A stretch of 37,138 nt of DNA from Flavobacterium psychrophilum (GTDB taxonomy: Bacteria > Bacteroidota > Bacteroidia > Flavobacteriales > Flavobacteriaceae). A program made the position numbers and the translations under genes. The stretch is taken from NCBI GenBank assembly GCA_022729635.1, contig DZAU01000013.1:1-37138 (forward strand), written 5' to 3'. This document shows positions 9,208 to 15,884 of the stretch, in pieces. The number at the start of each line of letters is the position of its first letter. Within the stretch, counting starts at the first letter, position 1. The notes beneath the pieces are model-generated. The model was not told the DNA's origin. It did not search any database and saw only the letters and a program-made list of their open reading frames with translations.

Positions 9208-9991
9208 AGGCTTTATCATCGTTGCAAGTTTTTTTACTGTGTGGTTTTTTTTGTCAAAAATAGATTTTAGAACTCTTTTTAACATTAATCAAGCAAAGAA
9301 CACCACAGAAAAAAATATTGGGGATTTAATTTGGGATCAAATTTCTAGAGATGAAGATTTCGTCTATAACGATTCGATTGTGAGAATTTTAGATAAGTTA
9401 ATATTACCAATATGTGATAAAAACGATATTAATAGGGATTCGTTAAAAATTCATGTCATATTGAAAGACGAAGTGAATGCTTTTGCATTGCCTAATAATC
9501 ATCTTGTAGTTTATACAGGATTAATTATAGAATGTAAAAATCAAGCCGCTTTGCAAGGTGTTTTAGGACATGAAATTGCACATATTCAAAAAAATCATGT
9601 CATGAAAAAACTTTCTAAAGAAATTGGACTGACTGTTCTACTTTCGGCAACAACTGGAGGAAAAGGAGGTCAGATTCTATCCGAGATTACCAAAATTTTG
9701 AGCTCTACAGCTTATGATAGAACCTTAGAAAAAGAAGCCGATATGATGAGTGTAGATTATCTAATAAATGCCAACATCAATCCAGAAAAATTAGCTGATT
9801 TTATGTTTGAATTGACCCAACAAGAACATTCATTAAACCAATTGTCTTGGATTGCCACACATCCTGAATCAGAGGATAGAGCAAATTATATTTTGGGTTA
9901 TCTCAAAGGGAAAAAATATAAAAAAGAGAACACAATTTCTGCCAATGAATGGGAGAATTTCAAAAATAATATTAATGACTATGGAAATTAA
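9191..9991 (+). CDS. M48 family membrane-anchored metallopeptidase
   Basis: About 266 residues, starting MKIIFKGFIIVASFFTVWFF. The ATG at 9191 is preferred over a longer frame opening at 9140 because it places the hydrophobic anchor at the N-terminus. The zinc motif HEIAH is at residues 127-131 (VLGHEIAHIQKNHVMKK), and the third ligand is probably Glu182 in LEKEADMMSVDYL. Those are the HExxH and ExxxD signatures of M48 peptidases (HtpX/BepA-like). The late segment IATHPESEDRANYI is also typical. The catalytic domain should lie outside the cytoplasm or be lipid-anchored; orientation cannot be decided. BepA- and HtpX-type enzymes serve envelope quality control, so such a role is plausible. Confidence 0.9.
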   Translation: MKIIFKGFIIVASFFTVWFFLSKIDFRTLFNINQAKNTTEKNIGDLIWDQISRDEDFVYNDSIVRILDKLILPICDKNDINRDSLKIHVILKDEVNAFALPNNHLVVYTGLIIECKNQAALQGVLGHEIAHIQKNHVMKKLSKEIGLTVLLSATTGGKGGQILSEITKILSSTAYDRTLEKEADMMSVDYLINANINPEKLADFMFELTQQEHSLNQLSWIATHPESEDRANYILGYLKGKKYKKENTISANEWENFKNNINDYGN

Positions 9992-10073
9992 TTCCTAAAA
10001 AATAGATCTATAACTCATTTTTTTTACTTTTAACATTCTAAATTTTCATAATCATCTAACAATCGATCTATCT

Positions 10074-10352
10074 ATGGAAAATTCAAAACACGAGGAATGG
10101 AATACGCCTTCAAAACCCAGAGAAGAAAACAAAAGAGTTCTTGCGGGGATTTTTGCATTAATTTTAGGAGGATTAGGAATTCATAAATTTATTTTGGGAT
10201 ATACTCAGGAAGGAATTATCCAACTAATAATTGGAGTTTGTACCTGTGGAATAGGAGGAATCATTGGCTTTATCGAAGGAATTATTTACTTAACCAAGTC
10301 CGACGAAGAGTTTTACAATATGTATCAAGCGAATAAAAAAGGTTGGTTTTAA
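10074..10352 (+). CDS. TM2 domain protein (second copy)
   Basis: A 92-residue protein with a hydrophilic N-terminal 25 residues and then a TM2 domain: KRVLAGIFALILGGLGIHKFILG, followed by GIIQLIIGVCTCGIGGIIGFIEG. HKF replaces the DRF of the first copy. It starts 82 bp after the M48 gene and its stop overlaps the following DUF2752 gene, repeating the TM2-DUF2752 pairing found at 8005-8758. Function unknown. Confidence 0.85.
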   Translation: MENSKHEEWNTPSKPREENKRVLAGIFALILGGLGIHKFILGYTQEGIIQLIIGVCTCGIGGIIGFIEGIIYLTKSDEEFYNMYQANKKGWF

Positions 10353-10792
10353 AGAAAAAAATTCAGTTTAAAATCTACGGAATTATCGGTGCAATCCTCA
10401 CACTGATGGTTCCGTTTTTTTTAATGTTTTTTAACGAAGGCAATTCTCTCGAAAAAGCGCAATCATTATGTCCTTTGAAATTGCTCTCAGGTGTTCCTTG
10501 CCCGAGTTGTGGGATAACAAAATCGATGGTGTATTTTTATGGTGGAGATGTACAAAAAAGCTTGTACTATCATATTTTTGGACCATTAGTAACCGGATTC
10601 TGCATTGCGGTAATTGCAATTCTCACAACAGAAATAATTACCAAAAAAGAATATTTTAACAACTTGCTTTTCAATAAAAAACTAGGCTATGGCTTGGCGC
10701 TATTTCTGGCAATTTATCATTTTATCAGAATCGTTTTTTTTGTACAAAATAATTCTATCGATGATATTTTATGGCAGTCCATTTGGAGGTAA
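10343..10792 (+). CDS. DUF2752 membrane protein (second copy)
   Basis: About 149 residues with the DUF2752 signature VPCPSCGITKSMVYFYGGD and three hydrophobic helices. No ATG exists near the N-terminus; the best start is TTG at 10343 (giving MVLKKKIQFK), which overlaps the TM2 stop by 10 bp. The next in-frame ATG, at 10406, would cut into the first helix. The protein is a paralogue of the 8348 gene, sharing the Cys before the signature (CPLKLLSGVPCPSCG versus CLFKRITTIPCPSCG), but otherwise diverged. Confidence 0.8.
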   Translation: MVLKKKIQFKIYGIIGAILTLMVPFFLMFFNEGNSLEKAQSLCPLKLLSGVPCPSCGITKSMVYFYGGDVQKSLYYHIFGPLVTGFCIAVIAILTTEIITKKEYFNNLLFNKKLGYGLALFLAIYHFIRIVFFVQNNSIDDILWQSIWR

Positions 10793-10800
10793 AATCTTAA

Positions 10801-10822
10801 ACCTGCCTGCCGGCAGGCAGGT
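10801..10822. repeat. 22-bp perfect GC-rich palindrome
   Basis: ACCTGCCTGCC at 10801-10811 is followed directly by its exact complement at 10812-10822, with no loop. It is strikingly GC-rich in an AT-rich region and lies between the convergent DUF2752 and olsF-like genes. I recall this CTGCCTGCCGGCAGGCAG word as a dispersed palindrome in Bacteroidetes and metagenomic bins. A transcription-termination role is possible, but there is no T-run after it. Confidence 0.7.
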
Positions 10823-10837
10823 CTGCCATCTGCTTTC

Positions 10838-12637
10838 TTATTCTTTATCGGCAAGCTTTCGTTCCAACTCAGCCTGAAATTCTTCCATTACCGGCTTCAC
10901 GGTGCTGTCTGGGATGTCCGCAATTCGAATATACATTAAACCGTCAATTGCATTATTAAACAGTGGATCAACGTTAAAAGCAACCACTCGGGCGTTTTGT
11001 TTGATGTATTTTTTTATCAAAACGGGCAATCGTAATGCGCCAGGTTCTAATTCGTCAATGAGTTTATCAAATTTGTTCAAGTCAGCTTCGGCTTCATCAA
11101 AAATAAAATCCTTGTCGGCGTCTTTCAGTTTGACTTTAAAGGCTTTTTTAGGATGAATGTATTGGGCAATATAAGGATCATAAAAATTAGATTTCATAAA
11201 TTCAATCATCAATGATTTCGAAAAATCTGAGAATTGATTGCTGATACTTACGCCTCCAAGCAAAAATTTATGTTCCGGATGACGCAAAGTGATATGAATG
11301 ATTCCTTTCCAAAGCAAGAAAAGCGGCATTGGTTTTTGTTGGTATTCTTTGACAATAAAGGCGCGTCCCATTTCTATTGAATTATGCATCATTTCAAATA
11401 ATTCTGGCTCAAATCGAAACAAATCGGTCAAATAGAATCCTTCAACGCCATATTTTGGATAAATTTCTGAGCCTAATCCCATTCTGTAAGCTCCTGCAAT
11501 TCTTTGCGCATCTCCATCCCACAAAAACAAGTGACGATAATATTTGTCGTAGGAGTCAATATCTGTCGATTCGTTTGTTCCTTCGCCTACTTCCCTGAAA
11601 GTTATTTCACGCAATCGACCTATTTCATGGAGAACGTTTGGGATGTCCTTTGCTTTAGCAAAAAAGACTTCATAATTTTTACTTTCCAATAATCGGCAAT
11701 CATTTTCTCTGAGGAAATTTATTTCCTTAATCATTTTGTCCAGATTGGCGGCAGTAACAATTTTCTTTGGGTTTTTTGGGTTTTTTAAGTTAGCAGCAGG
11801 CAAAAACGGGGTTTCTTTTTCAAAAGGGTTTGCCAACATATAAGTTTTTCGCCTCAAAAACTCACAATAATCGTCGATAGTTTCATGCTCATTTTGTTCT
11901 GAAACCGAAATAGGTTTTCCAATTCGAACTTTTATCACGCGGTGTTTTTGCGTTAATAATTCCGAAGGTAATTTTGCTGTTCGTAAGGTGTCACTAATTT
12001 TGGAAAGGAAATAAAATAACCAACTGTTTTTAGCATGAAAATAAATAGGAACAACAGGCACTTGTGCTTTTCTAATTACTTTTATGGCACCCTCTTCCCA
12101 TTCTCTGTCAACTACAAATTTGCCATCTCTATAAGTCGAAACTTCACCAGCTGGAAACATTCCTAATGGTTTTCCGTCGCTCAAATGGCGCAAAGTTTCC
12201 TTAATTCCTATCACACTCGATTTAGCGTCTTTGTGATTTTCGAAAGGGTTAACCGGCATTATATAAGGTTTCATCGGGTCAATCCGATGCAATAGAAAAT
12301 TGGCGATAATTTTAAAATTGGGTTCTTGATCCAGCATTAATTTCAAGAGCAAAATGCCGTCAATTCCTCCAAGCGGATGGTTTGAAATGGTAATATAGGC
12401 GCCTTCTTTGGGCAATCGTTTAAAATCTTCTTCAGGAATTTCGAATTTTATTTGGAATTCATCCAAAATGGCATTCAAAAACTCCACTTCACTTAAGTGT
12501 TTGTTTCTGTCGTATATTTTGTTTAAAGTGGAAATTTTCAACACTTTCATCAATAACCATCCCGAAAAAGTACCTAAAAATCCATACTTATCGGCGTTTA
12601 TTGCTTTTGCAACTTCTTTGGCGGTCACTAAACCCAT
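10838..12637 (-). CDS. olsF: Bifunctional acyltransferase, OlsF-like (PlsC-type + GNAT-type)
   Basis: 599 residues in two acyltransferase domains. The N-terminal half is PlsC-like: TISNHPLGGIDGILLL at about 83-98 (catalytic His87 and Asp93) and GMFPAGEVSTYRDGK as the third motif. The C-terminal half (about 310-530) is GNAT-like, with the hemolysin-type segment IGRLREITFREVGEG and a later EMGRAFIVKEYQQKP. This architecture matches OlsF of Serratia and Flavobacterium johnsoniae, which makes ornithine lipid by N-acylating ornithine and then O-acylating the product. Glycine- or other aminolipid synthesis is the main alternative. No signal peptide; action at the inner membrane face is expected. 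The His-Asp spacing is five residues rather than the classical four. Confidence 0.8.
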   Translation of the reverse strand: MGLVTAKEVAKAINADKYGFLGTFSGWLLMKVLKISTLNKIYDRNKHLSEVEFLNAILDEFQIKFEIPEEDFKRLPKEGAYITISNHPLGGIDGILLLKLMLDQEPNFKIIANFLLHRIDPMKPYIMPVNPFENHKDAKSSVIGIKETLRHLSDGKPLGMFPAGEVSTYRDGKFVVDREWEEGAIKVIRKAQVPVVPIYFHAKNSWLFYFLSKISDTLRTAKLPSELLTQKHRVIKVRIGKPISVSEQNEHETIDDYCEFLRRKTYMLANPFEKETPFLPAANLKNPKNPKKIVTAANLDKMIKEINFLRENDCRLLESKNYEVFFAKAKDIPNVLHEIGRLREITFREVGEGTNESTDIDSYDKYYRHLFLWDGDAQRIAGAYRMGLGSEIYPKYGVEGFYLTDLFRFEPELFEMMHNSIEMGRAFIVKEYQQKPMPLFLLWKGIIHITLRHPEHKFLLGGVSISNQFSDFSKSLMIEFMKSNFYDPYIAQYIHPKKAFKVKLKDADKDFIFDEAEADLNKFDKLIDELEPGALRLPVLIKKYIKQNARVVAFNVDPLFNNAIDGLMYIRIADIPDSTVKPVMEEFQAELERKLADKE

Positions 12638-12663
12638 TTAGTAAAAGTTTTTTGAGCTAATTG

Positions 12664-12671
12664 CAAATATA
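12664..12671 (-). promoter_or_regulatory. Candidate -7 element for the olsF-like gene
   Basis: On the minus strand this reads TATATTTG, matching TAnnTTTG, 26 bp upstream of the olsF-like start in the divergent gap shared with xth. No clear -33 TTG was found. Confidence 0.4.
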
Positions 12672-12725
12672 ACAAAATACTCTATTTTCTATCCATTTTA
12701 TTTCTAAACTTTATTCCTATTTCAC

Positions 12726-12733
12726 TACTTTTG
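12726..12733 (+). promoter_or_regulatory. Candidate -7 element for xth
   Basis: TACTTTTG matches TAnnTTTG and lies 20 bp upstream of the xth ATG, leaving a leader of roughly 14 nt. No TTG at the -33 spacing is seen. Confidence 0.4.
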
Positions 12734-12753
12734 AAACACAAATATAAAGTATA

Positions 12754-13518
12754 ATGAAAATCATTTCTTACAATGTAAACGGAATCCGTTCCGCAATTTC
12801 TAAAGGGTTTATCGACTGGATTCAACAAGCCAACCCCGATGTAATTTGCCTTCAGGAAATAAAAGCCACTCCGGAGCAAATTCCGCTTTTAGATTTTGAA
12901 CTTGCCGGTTACCCATATCATTATTGGTATCCAGCTACAAAAAAAGGATACAGTGGCGTGGCAATTTTATCAAAAACAGAACCCAGTAAAGTGGTTTTTG
13001 GAACCGGAATCGAACACATGGATTTCGAAGGTCGAAACATCAGAGCTGATTTTGATGATTTTTCGGTGATGAGTTTGTATCTGCCTTCGGGAACAAATAT
13101 CGAAAGACTGGAGCACAAGTATAAGTATATGGACGATTTTCAAAATTATATTTCTGAGCTGAAAAAAGAAATACCAAACCTCGTGATTTGTGGAGATTAT
13201 AATATTTGTCACGAAGCCATCGACATTCACGACCCAATTCGGAACAAAAAAGTGTCCGGATTTTTGCCCGAAGAAAGAGCTTGGCTGGACGCTTTTATGA
13301 AAAATGGTTTCATTGATAGTTTTCGGTTTTTGAACAAAGAACCCAATAATTACACTTGGTGGACGGTTCGATTTCCCTCAGCAAGAATAGAAAACAAAGG
13401 CTGGCGCATTGATTATTGTTTAGTTAGTGAGCCTTTAAAACAAAACATAAAAAGAGCCGTTATATTACCCGAAGCCAGACATTCTGACCATTGCCCGATA
13501 ATGGTAGAAGTGGAATAA
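12754..13518 (+). CDS. xth: Exodeoxyribonuclease III
   Basis: Exonuclease III/AP endonuclease cleaves DNA at abasic sites and removes 3'-blocking groups in base-excision repair. The 254-residue protein starts MKIISYNVNGIRSAISKGF, with the metal-binding Glu in VICLQEIKA, the Asp-x-Asn pair in GDYNICHEAIDIH, and the catalytic His of the ending HSDHCPIMVEV. Those are the signature motifs of the endonuclease/exonuclease/phosphatase fold in Xth proteins. The length is normal. It is divergent from the olsF-like gene and followed by a short hairpin before the OmpA-type gene. Confidence 0.95.
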   Translation: MKIISYNVNGIRSAISKGFIDWIQQANPDVICLQEIKATPEQIPLLDFELAGYPYHYWYPATKKGYSGVAILSKTEPSKVVFGTGIEHMDFEGRNIRADFDDFSVMSLYLPSGTNIERLEHKYKYMDDFQNYISELKKEIPNLVICGDYNICHEAIDIHDPIRNKKVSGFLPEERAWLDAFMKNGFIDSFRFLNKEPNNYTWWTVRFPSARIENKGWRIDYCLVSEPLKQNIKRAVILPEARHSDHCPIMVEVE

Positions 13519-13520
13519 AA

Positions 13521-13541
13521 TTTAACCCTGTCAGGGTTAAA
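13521..13541. terminator. 10-bp hairpin after xth
   Basis: TTTAACCCTG and its perfect complement CAGGGTTAAA are separated by a single T. It starts 3 bp after the xth stop. The following sequence is A-rich (AATTAATAAAAAA) rather than a T-run, so termination is possible but not certain; the same AACCCTG-CAGGGTT word also occurs as a dispersed repeat in Bacteroidetes, from memory. Confidence 0.5.
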
Positions 13542-13568
13542 ATTAATAAAAAATAAAAATAGATAAAA

Positions 13569-14510
13569 ATGATAAAAAAAATTTCCCTCGCATTGCTGAT
13601 TGTAGCCCTTTCCACTTCTTGTGTTTCTAAGAAAATATACAATGATTTAGAAAGCAAATATGCCGATTTAAAAAAAGAAAACAGAAGCATTTCGGATGAA
13701 AATGCGGACTTGATTAAATCCAAAAACCAATTGGAATTAGACCGTGATGCTTTAAATAAAGAATTGGAAAAAGTAAAATCAGAACGCGAAAAATTGCAGG
13801 CCGATTATGATGCAGCAAGCAAAAAACTCGATGTTTTGAAGGATTCTTACGCCGCATTGGAAAAAAACAGCAACGAAGCTTTGAAGGCAAATATGGCCAA
13901 AAACAGGGAGTTATTGGAACAGTTAGGAGCCAAAGAAAAAGCATTGGCACTTGAACAAGAACAATTAAACAAAAAAAACCAACGCTTGCAAGAATTAGAA
14001 GCATTGATAGCTGCTAAAGAAGAAAGTATGCGAAAACTAAAAGAAACACTTTCGAAAGCTTTGAATAGCTTTGAAGGAAAAGGCTTGACAGTGGAGCAAA
14101 AAAACGGAAAAGTATATGTTTCTATGGAGAACAAATTGTTGTTCAATTCCGGAAGTTGGGCTGTGGGAACTGAAGGCAAAAAAGCAGTTGTAGAAGTGGG
14201 AAAAGTACTGGGCGACAATCCTGATATTTCGGTCTTGATTGAAGGACATACTGATAATGATCCTTATGCAGGTTCAGGACCAATTACGGATAACTGGGAT
14301 TTATCGACCAAAAGAGCCACGGCAATTGTTGCGATTTTGAGCGAAAATAAAAGCATCAACAAACAAAATCTTACCGCTGCCGGAAGAGGTGAATTCTCTC
14401 CTTTGGCAAGCAATGCGACCTCCGAAGGAAAAGCAAAAAACCGCAGAATCGAAATTATTTTAACACCAAGATTAGACGAAATCGCCGAAATGTTGAAGGA
14501 TATTAATTAA
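13569..14510 (+). CDS. OmpA-family lipoprotein with coiled-coil
   Basis: 313 residues. The N-terminus MIKKISLALLIVALSTSC is a lipoprotein signal with the lipidated Cys at 18. Residues about 25-165 are a long Lys/Glu-rich heptad coiled coil (ENRSISDENADLIKSKNQLE and similar). Residues about 185-305 form the OmpA C-terminal peptidoglycan-binding domain, with LLFNSGSWAVGTEGKKAV, IEGHTDNDPY and the closing AKNRRIEIILTPR. The protein therefore probably tethers the outer membrane to peptidoglycan, with the coiled coil spanning the periplasm. It appears to be a single-gene unit between xth and an aldo/keto reductase. Confidence 0.92.
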   Translation: MIKKISLALLIVALSTSCVSKKIYNDLESKYADLKKENRSISDENADLIKSKNQLELDRDALNKELEKVKSEREKLQADYDAASKKLDVLKDSYAALEKNSNEALKANMAKNRELLEQLGAKEKALALEQEQLNKKNQRLQELEALIAAKEESMRKLKETLSKALNSFEGKGLTVEQKNGKVYVSMENKLLFNSGSWAVGTEGKKAVVEVGKVLGDNPDISVLIEGHTDNDPYAGSGPITDNWDLSTKRATAIVAILSENKSINKQNLTAAGRGEFSPLASNATSEGKAKNRRIEIILTPRLDEIAEMLKDIN

Positions 14511-14534
14511 AATAGTTATTTCAGTCTCTGTTTT

Positions 14535-14606
14535 GTCATTCCGAGGCACGAGGAATCTCAACAATAATTGAGCAACAAACAGAGATTTCTCCTTCGTCGA
14601 AATGAC
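14535..14606. repeat. 72-bp imperfect inverted repeat
   Basis: The left arm begins GTCATTCCGAGGCACGAGG and the right arm ends CTTCGTCGAAATGAC. The 26-bp outer arms, extended by one base to 14534 and 14607, pair at about 21 of 26 positions around an AT-rich centre. It occupies the 175-bp gap after the OmpA-type lipoprotein gene and may fold as its terminator-like 3' hairpin. The arms resemble the GTCATTTCGACGAAGGAG repeat I know from Flavobacteriaceae intergenic regions. Confidence 0.7.
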
Positions 14607-14685
14607 AAATTACGGATAGAATTGTTTTTAAAAATACAATTATCATTAAAATTTGCCTAAGCACAATTACAAAAATTATCTTTAA

Positions 14686-15723
14686 ATGAAACACACCACT
14701 TTACCTAACACCGACATAAAAATCAGTAAAATTTGCCTTGGCACAATGACTTTTGGTCAACAAAATACCGAAGCCGAAGGTCACGAACAAATGGATTATG
14801 CACTCGAAAAAGGAATTAATTTTTTTGACACCGCCGAAATGTATTCGGTTCCAGGACGTAAGGAAACTTACGGAAGTACCGAGAAAATCATTGGAACTTG
14901 GTTCAAAAAATCAAGCAAACGTGAAGAAATAGTTTTAGCTTCGAAAATTGCCGGTCCAAGTCCAAATTTTGGGTATATGCGAGAAAAAATGGATTTTTCG
15001 CCCGCAAGCCTAAAGGTTGCATTAGACCAAAGTTTGCAACGATTACAAACCGATTATATCGATTTATACCAATTGCATTGGCCGGAACGAAAAGCCAATT
15101 TCTTCGGGCAACGCGGATTTATAGTCCAAGAAGATGCTTGGGAAGATAATATTCAAAATGTTCTCGAAACTTTGGACGGATTTATAAACGAAGGAAAAAT
15201 TAGAAATATTGGGCTTTCAAACGAAACGCCTTGGGGAATTATGCGTTTTTTGGAGGAAAGCAAATACCAAAATCTGCCAAGAATAAAAACCATTCAAAAT
15301 CCCTATTCTTTGTTAAATAGACTTTTCGAAAATGGTTCTGCCGAAATTTGTATTCGCGAAAATGTGGGACTTTTGGCGTATTCACCAATGGGTTTTGGTG
15401 TTTTGTCGGGTAAGTTTTTGACTGGCGAAAATCATCCAAATGCCAGAATCAAATTGTTTCCTCAATTTTCAAGATATAACAGCCCACAATGTGCCGAAGC
15501 TACGAGATTGTATCAGGAAATTGCCCATAAACACGGATTAACATTAACTCAAATGGCATTGGCATTTGTAACCCAACAAGCTTTCGTGACCAGCACAATT
15601 ATTGGTGCCACAACAATGGAACAATTAAAAGAAAACATCGCCACGATTGACATCGTTTTATCAGATGAAATCATTTCAGAAATCAATGATGTTCAAGCTA
15701 AAATTCCTGATCCGGCACCTTGA
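14686..15723 (+). CDS. Aldo/keto reductase, Tas-like
   Basis: 345 residues of an NADP(H)-dependent aldo/keto reductase TIM barrel. The signatures are ISKICLGTMTFGQQN, the catalytic Asp and Tyr in NFFDTAEMYSVPGRKETYG, Lys in LASKIAGP, and QLHWPERKANFFGQ. The late segment STIIGATTMEQLKENI belongs to the cofactor end. The insert after the catalytic Tyr and the RKANFFGQ loop place it close to E. coli Tas. The physiological substrate is unknown. A terminator hairpin follows at 15755-15792. Confidence 0.9.
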   Translation: MKHTTLPNTDIKISKICLGTMTFGQQNTEAEGHEQMDYALEKGINFFDTAEMYSVPGRKETYGSTEKIIGTWFKKSSKREEIVLASKIAGPSPNFGYMREKMDFSPASLKVALDQSLQRLQTDYIDLYQLHWPERKANFFGQRGFIVQEDAWEDNIQNVLETLDGFINEGKIRNIGLSNETPWGIMRFLEESKYQNLPRIKTIQNPYSLLNRLFENGSAEICIRENVGLLAYSPMGFGVLSGKFLTGENHPNARIKLFPQFSRYNSPQCAEATRLYQEIAHKHGLTLTQMALAFVTQQAFVTSTIIGATTMEQLKENIATIDIVLSDEIISEINDVQAKIPDPAP

Positions 15724-15730
15724 TTTTTTA

Positions 15731-15877
15731 ACCACGAAGACACGAAGAAGGCACAAAGTCCACAAAGAGAAATGTAATTCTTTGTGGACTTTTTTTGTAA
15801 AATTAAACCCGACAGATTTCGAAAAAATGTTGGTTGTTTTTGTAAAAATCTTCGTGAGCTTCATGCCTTTGTGGTTC
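15731..15877. repeat. Dispersed inverted-repeat element after the aldo/keto reductase
   Basis: The left end is ACCACGAAGACACGAAGAAG, leading into GCACAAAGTCCACAAAG, and the right end, about 15850-15877, is CTTCGTGAGC then TTCATGCCTTTGTGGTT, an imperfect inverted copy. It belongs with the elements at 2079 and 4286. It fills the whole gap between the aldo/keto reductase and the convergent transglycosylase gene and contains the hairpin at 15755-15792. Confidence 0.65.
15755..15792 (+). terminator. Terminator of the aldo/keto reductase gene
   Basis: AAAGTCCACAAAG at 15755-15767 pairs perfectly with CTTTGTGGACTTT at 15780-15792 across a 12-nt loop, and the T-run continues to 15796. It lies 32 bp after the reductase stop, inside the dispersed repeat element, so the element supplies the terminator. 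Confidence 0.8.
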
Positions 15878-15884
15878 AACACCA

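Noticed and set aside
13521..13541. Firm rho-independent terminator for xth
   Set aside because: The hairpin is perfect but no T-run follows on the xth strand, so it is listed only with moderate confidence.
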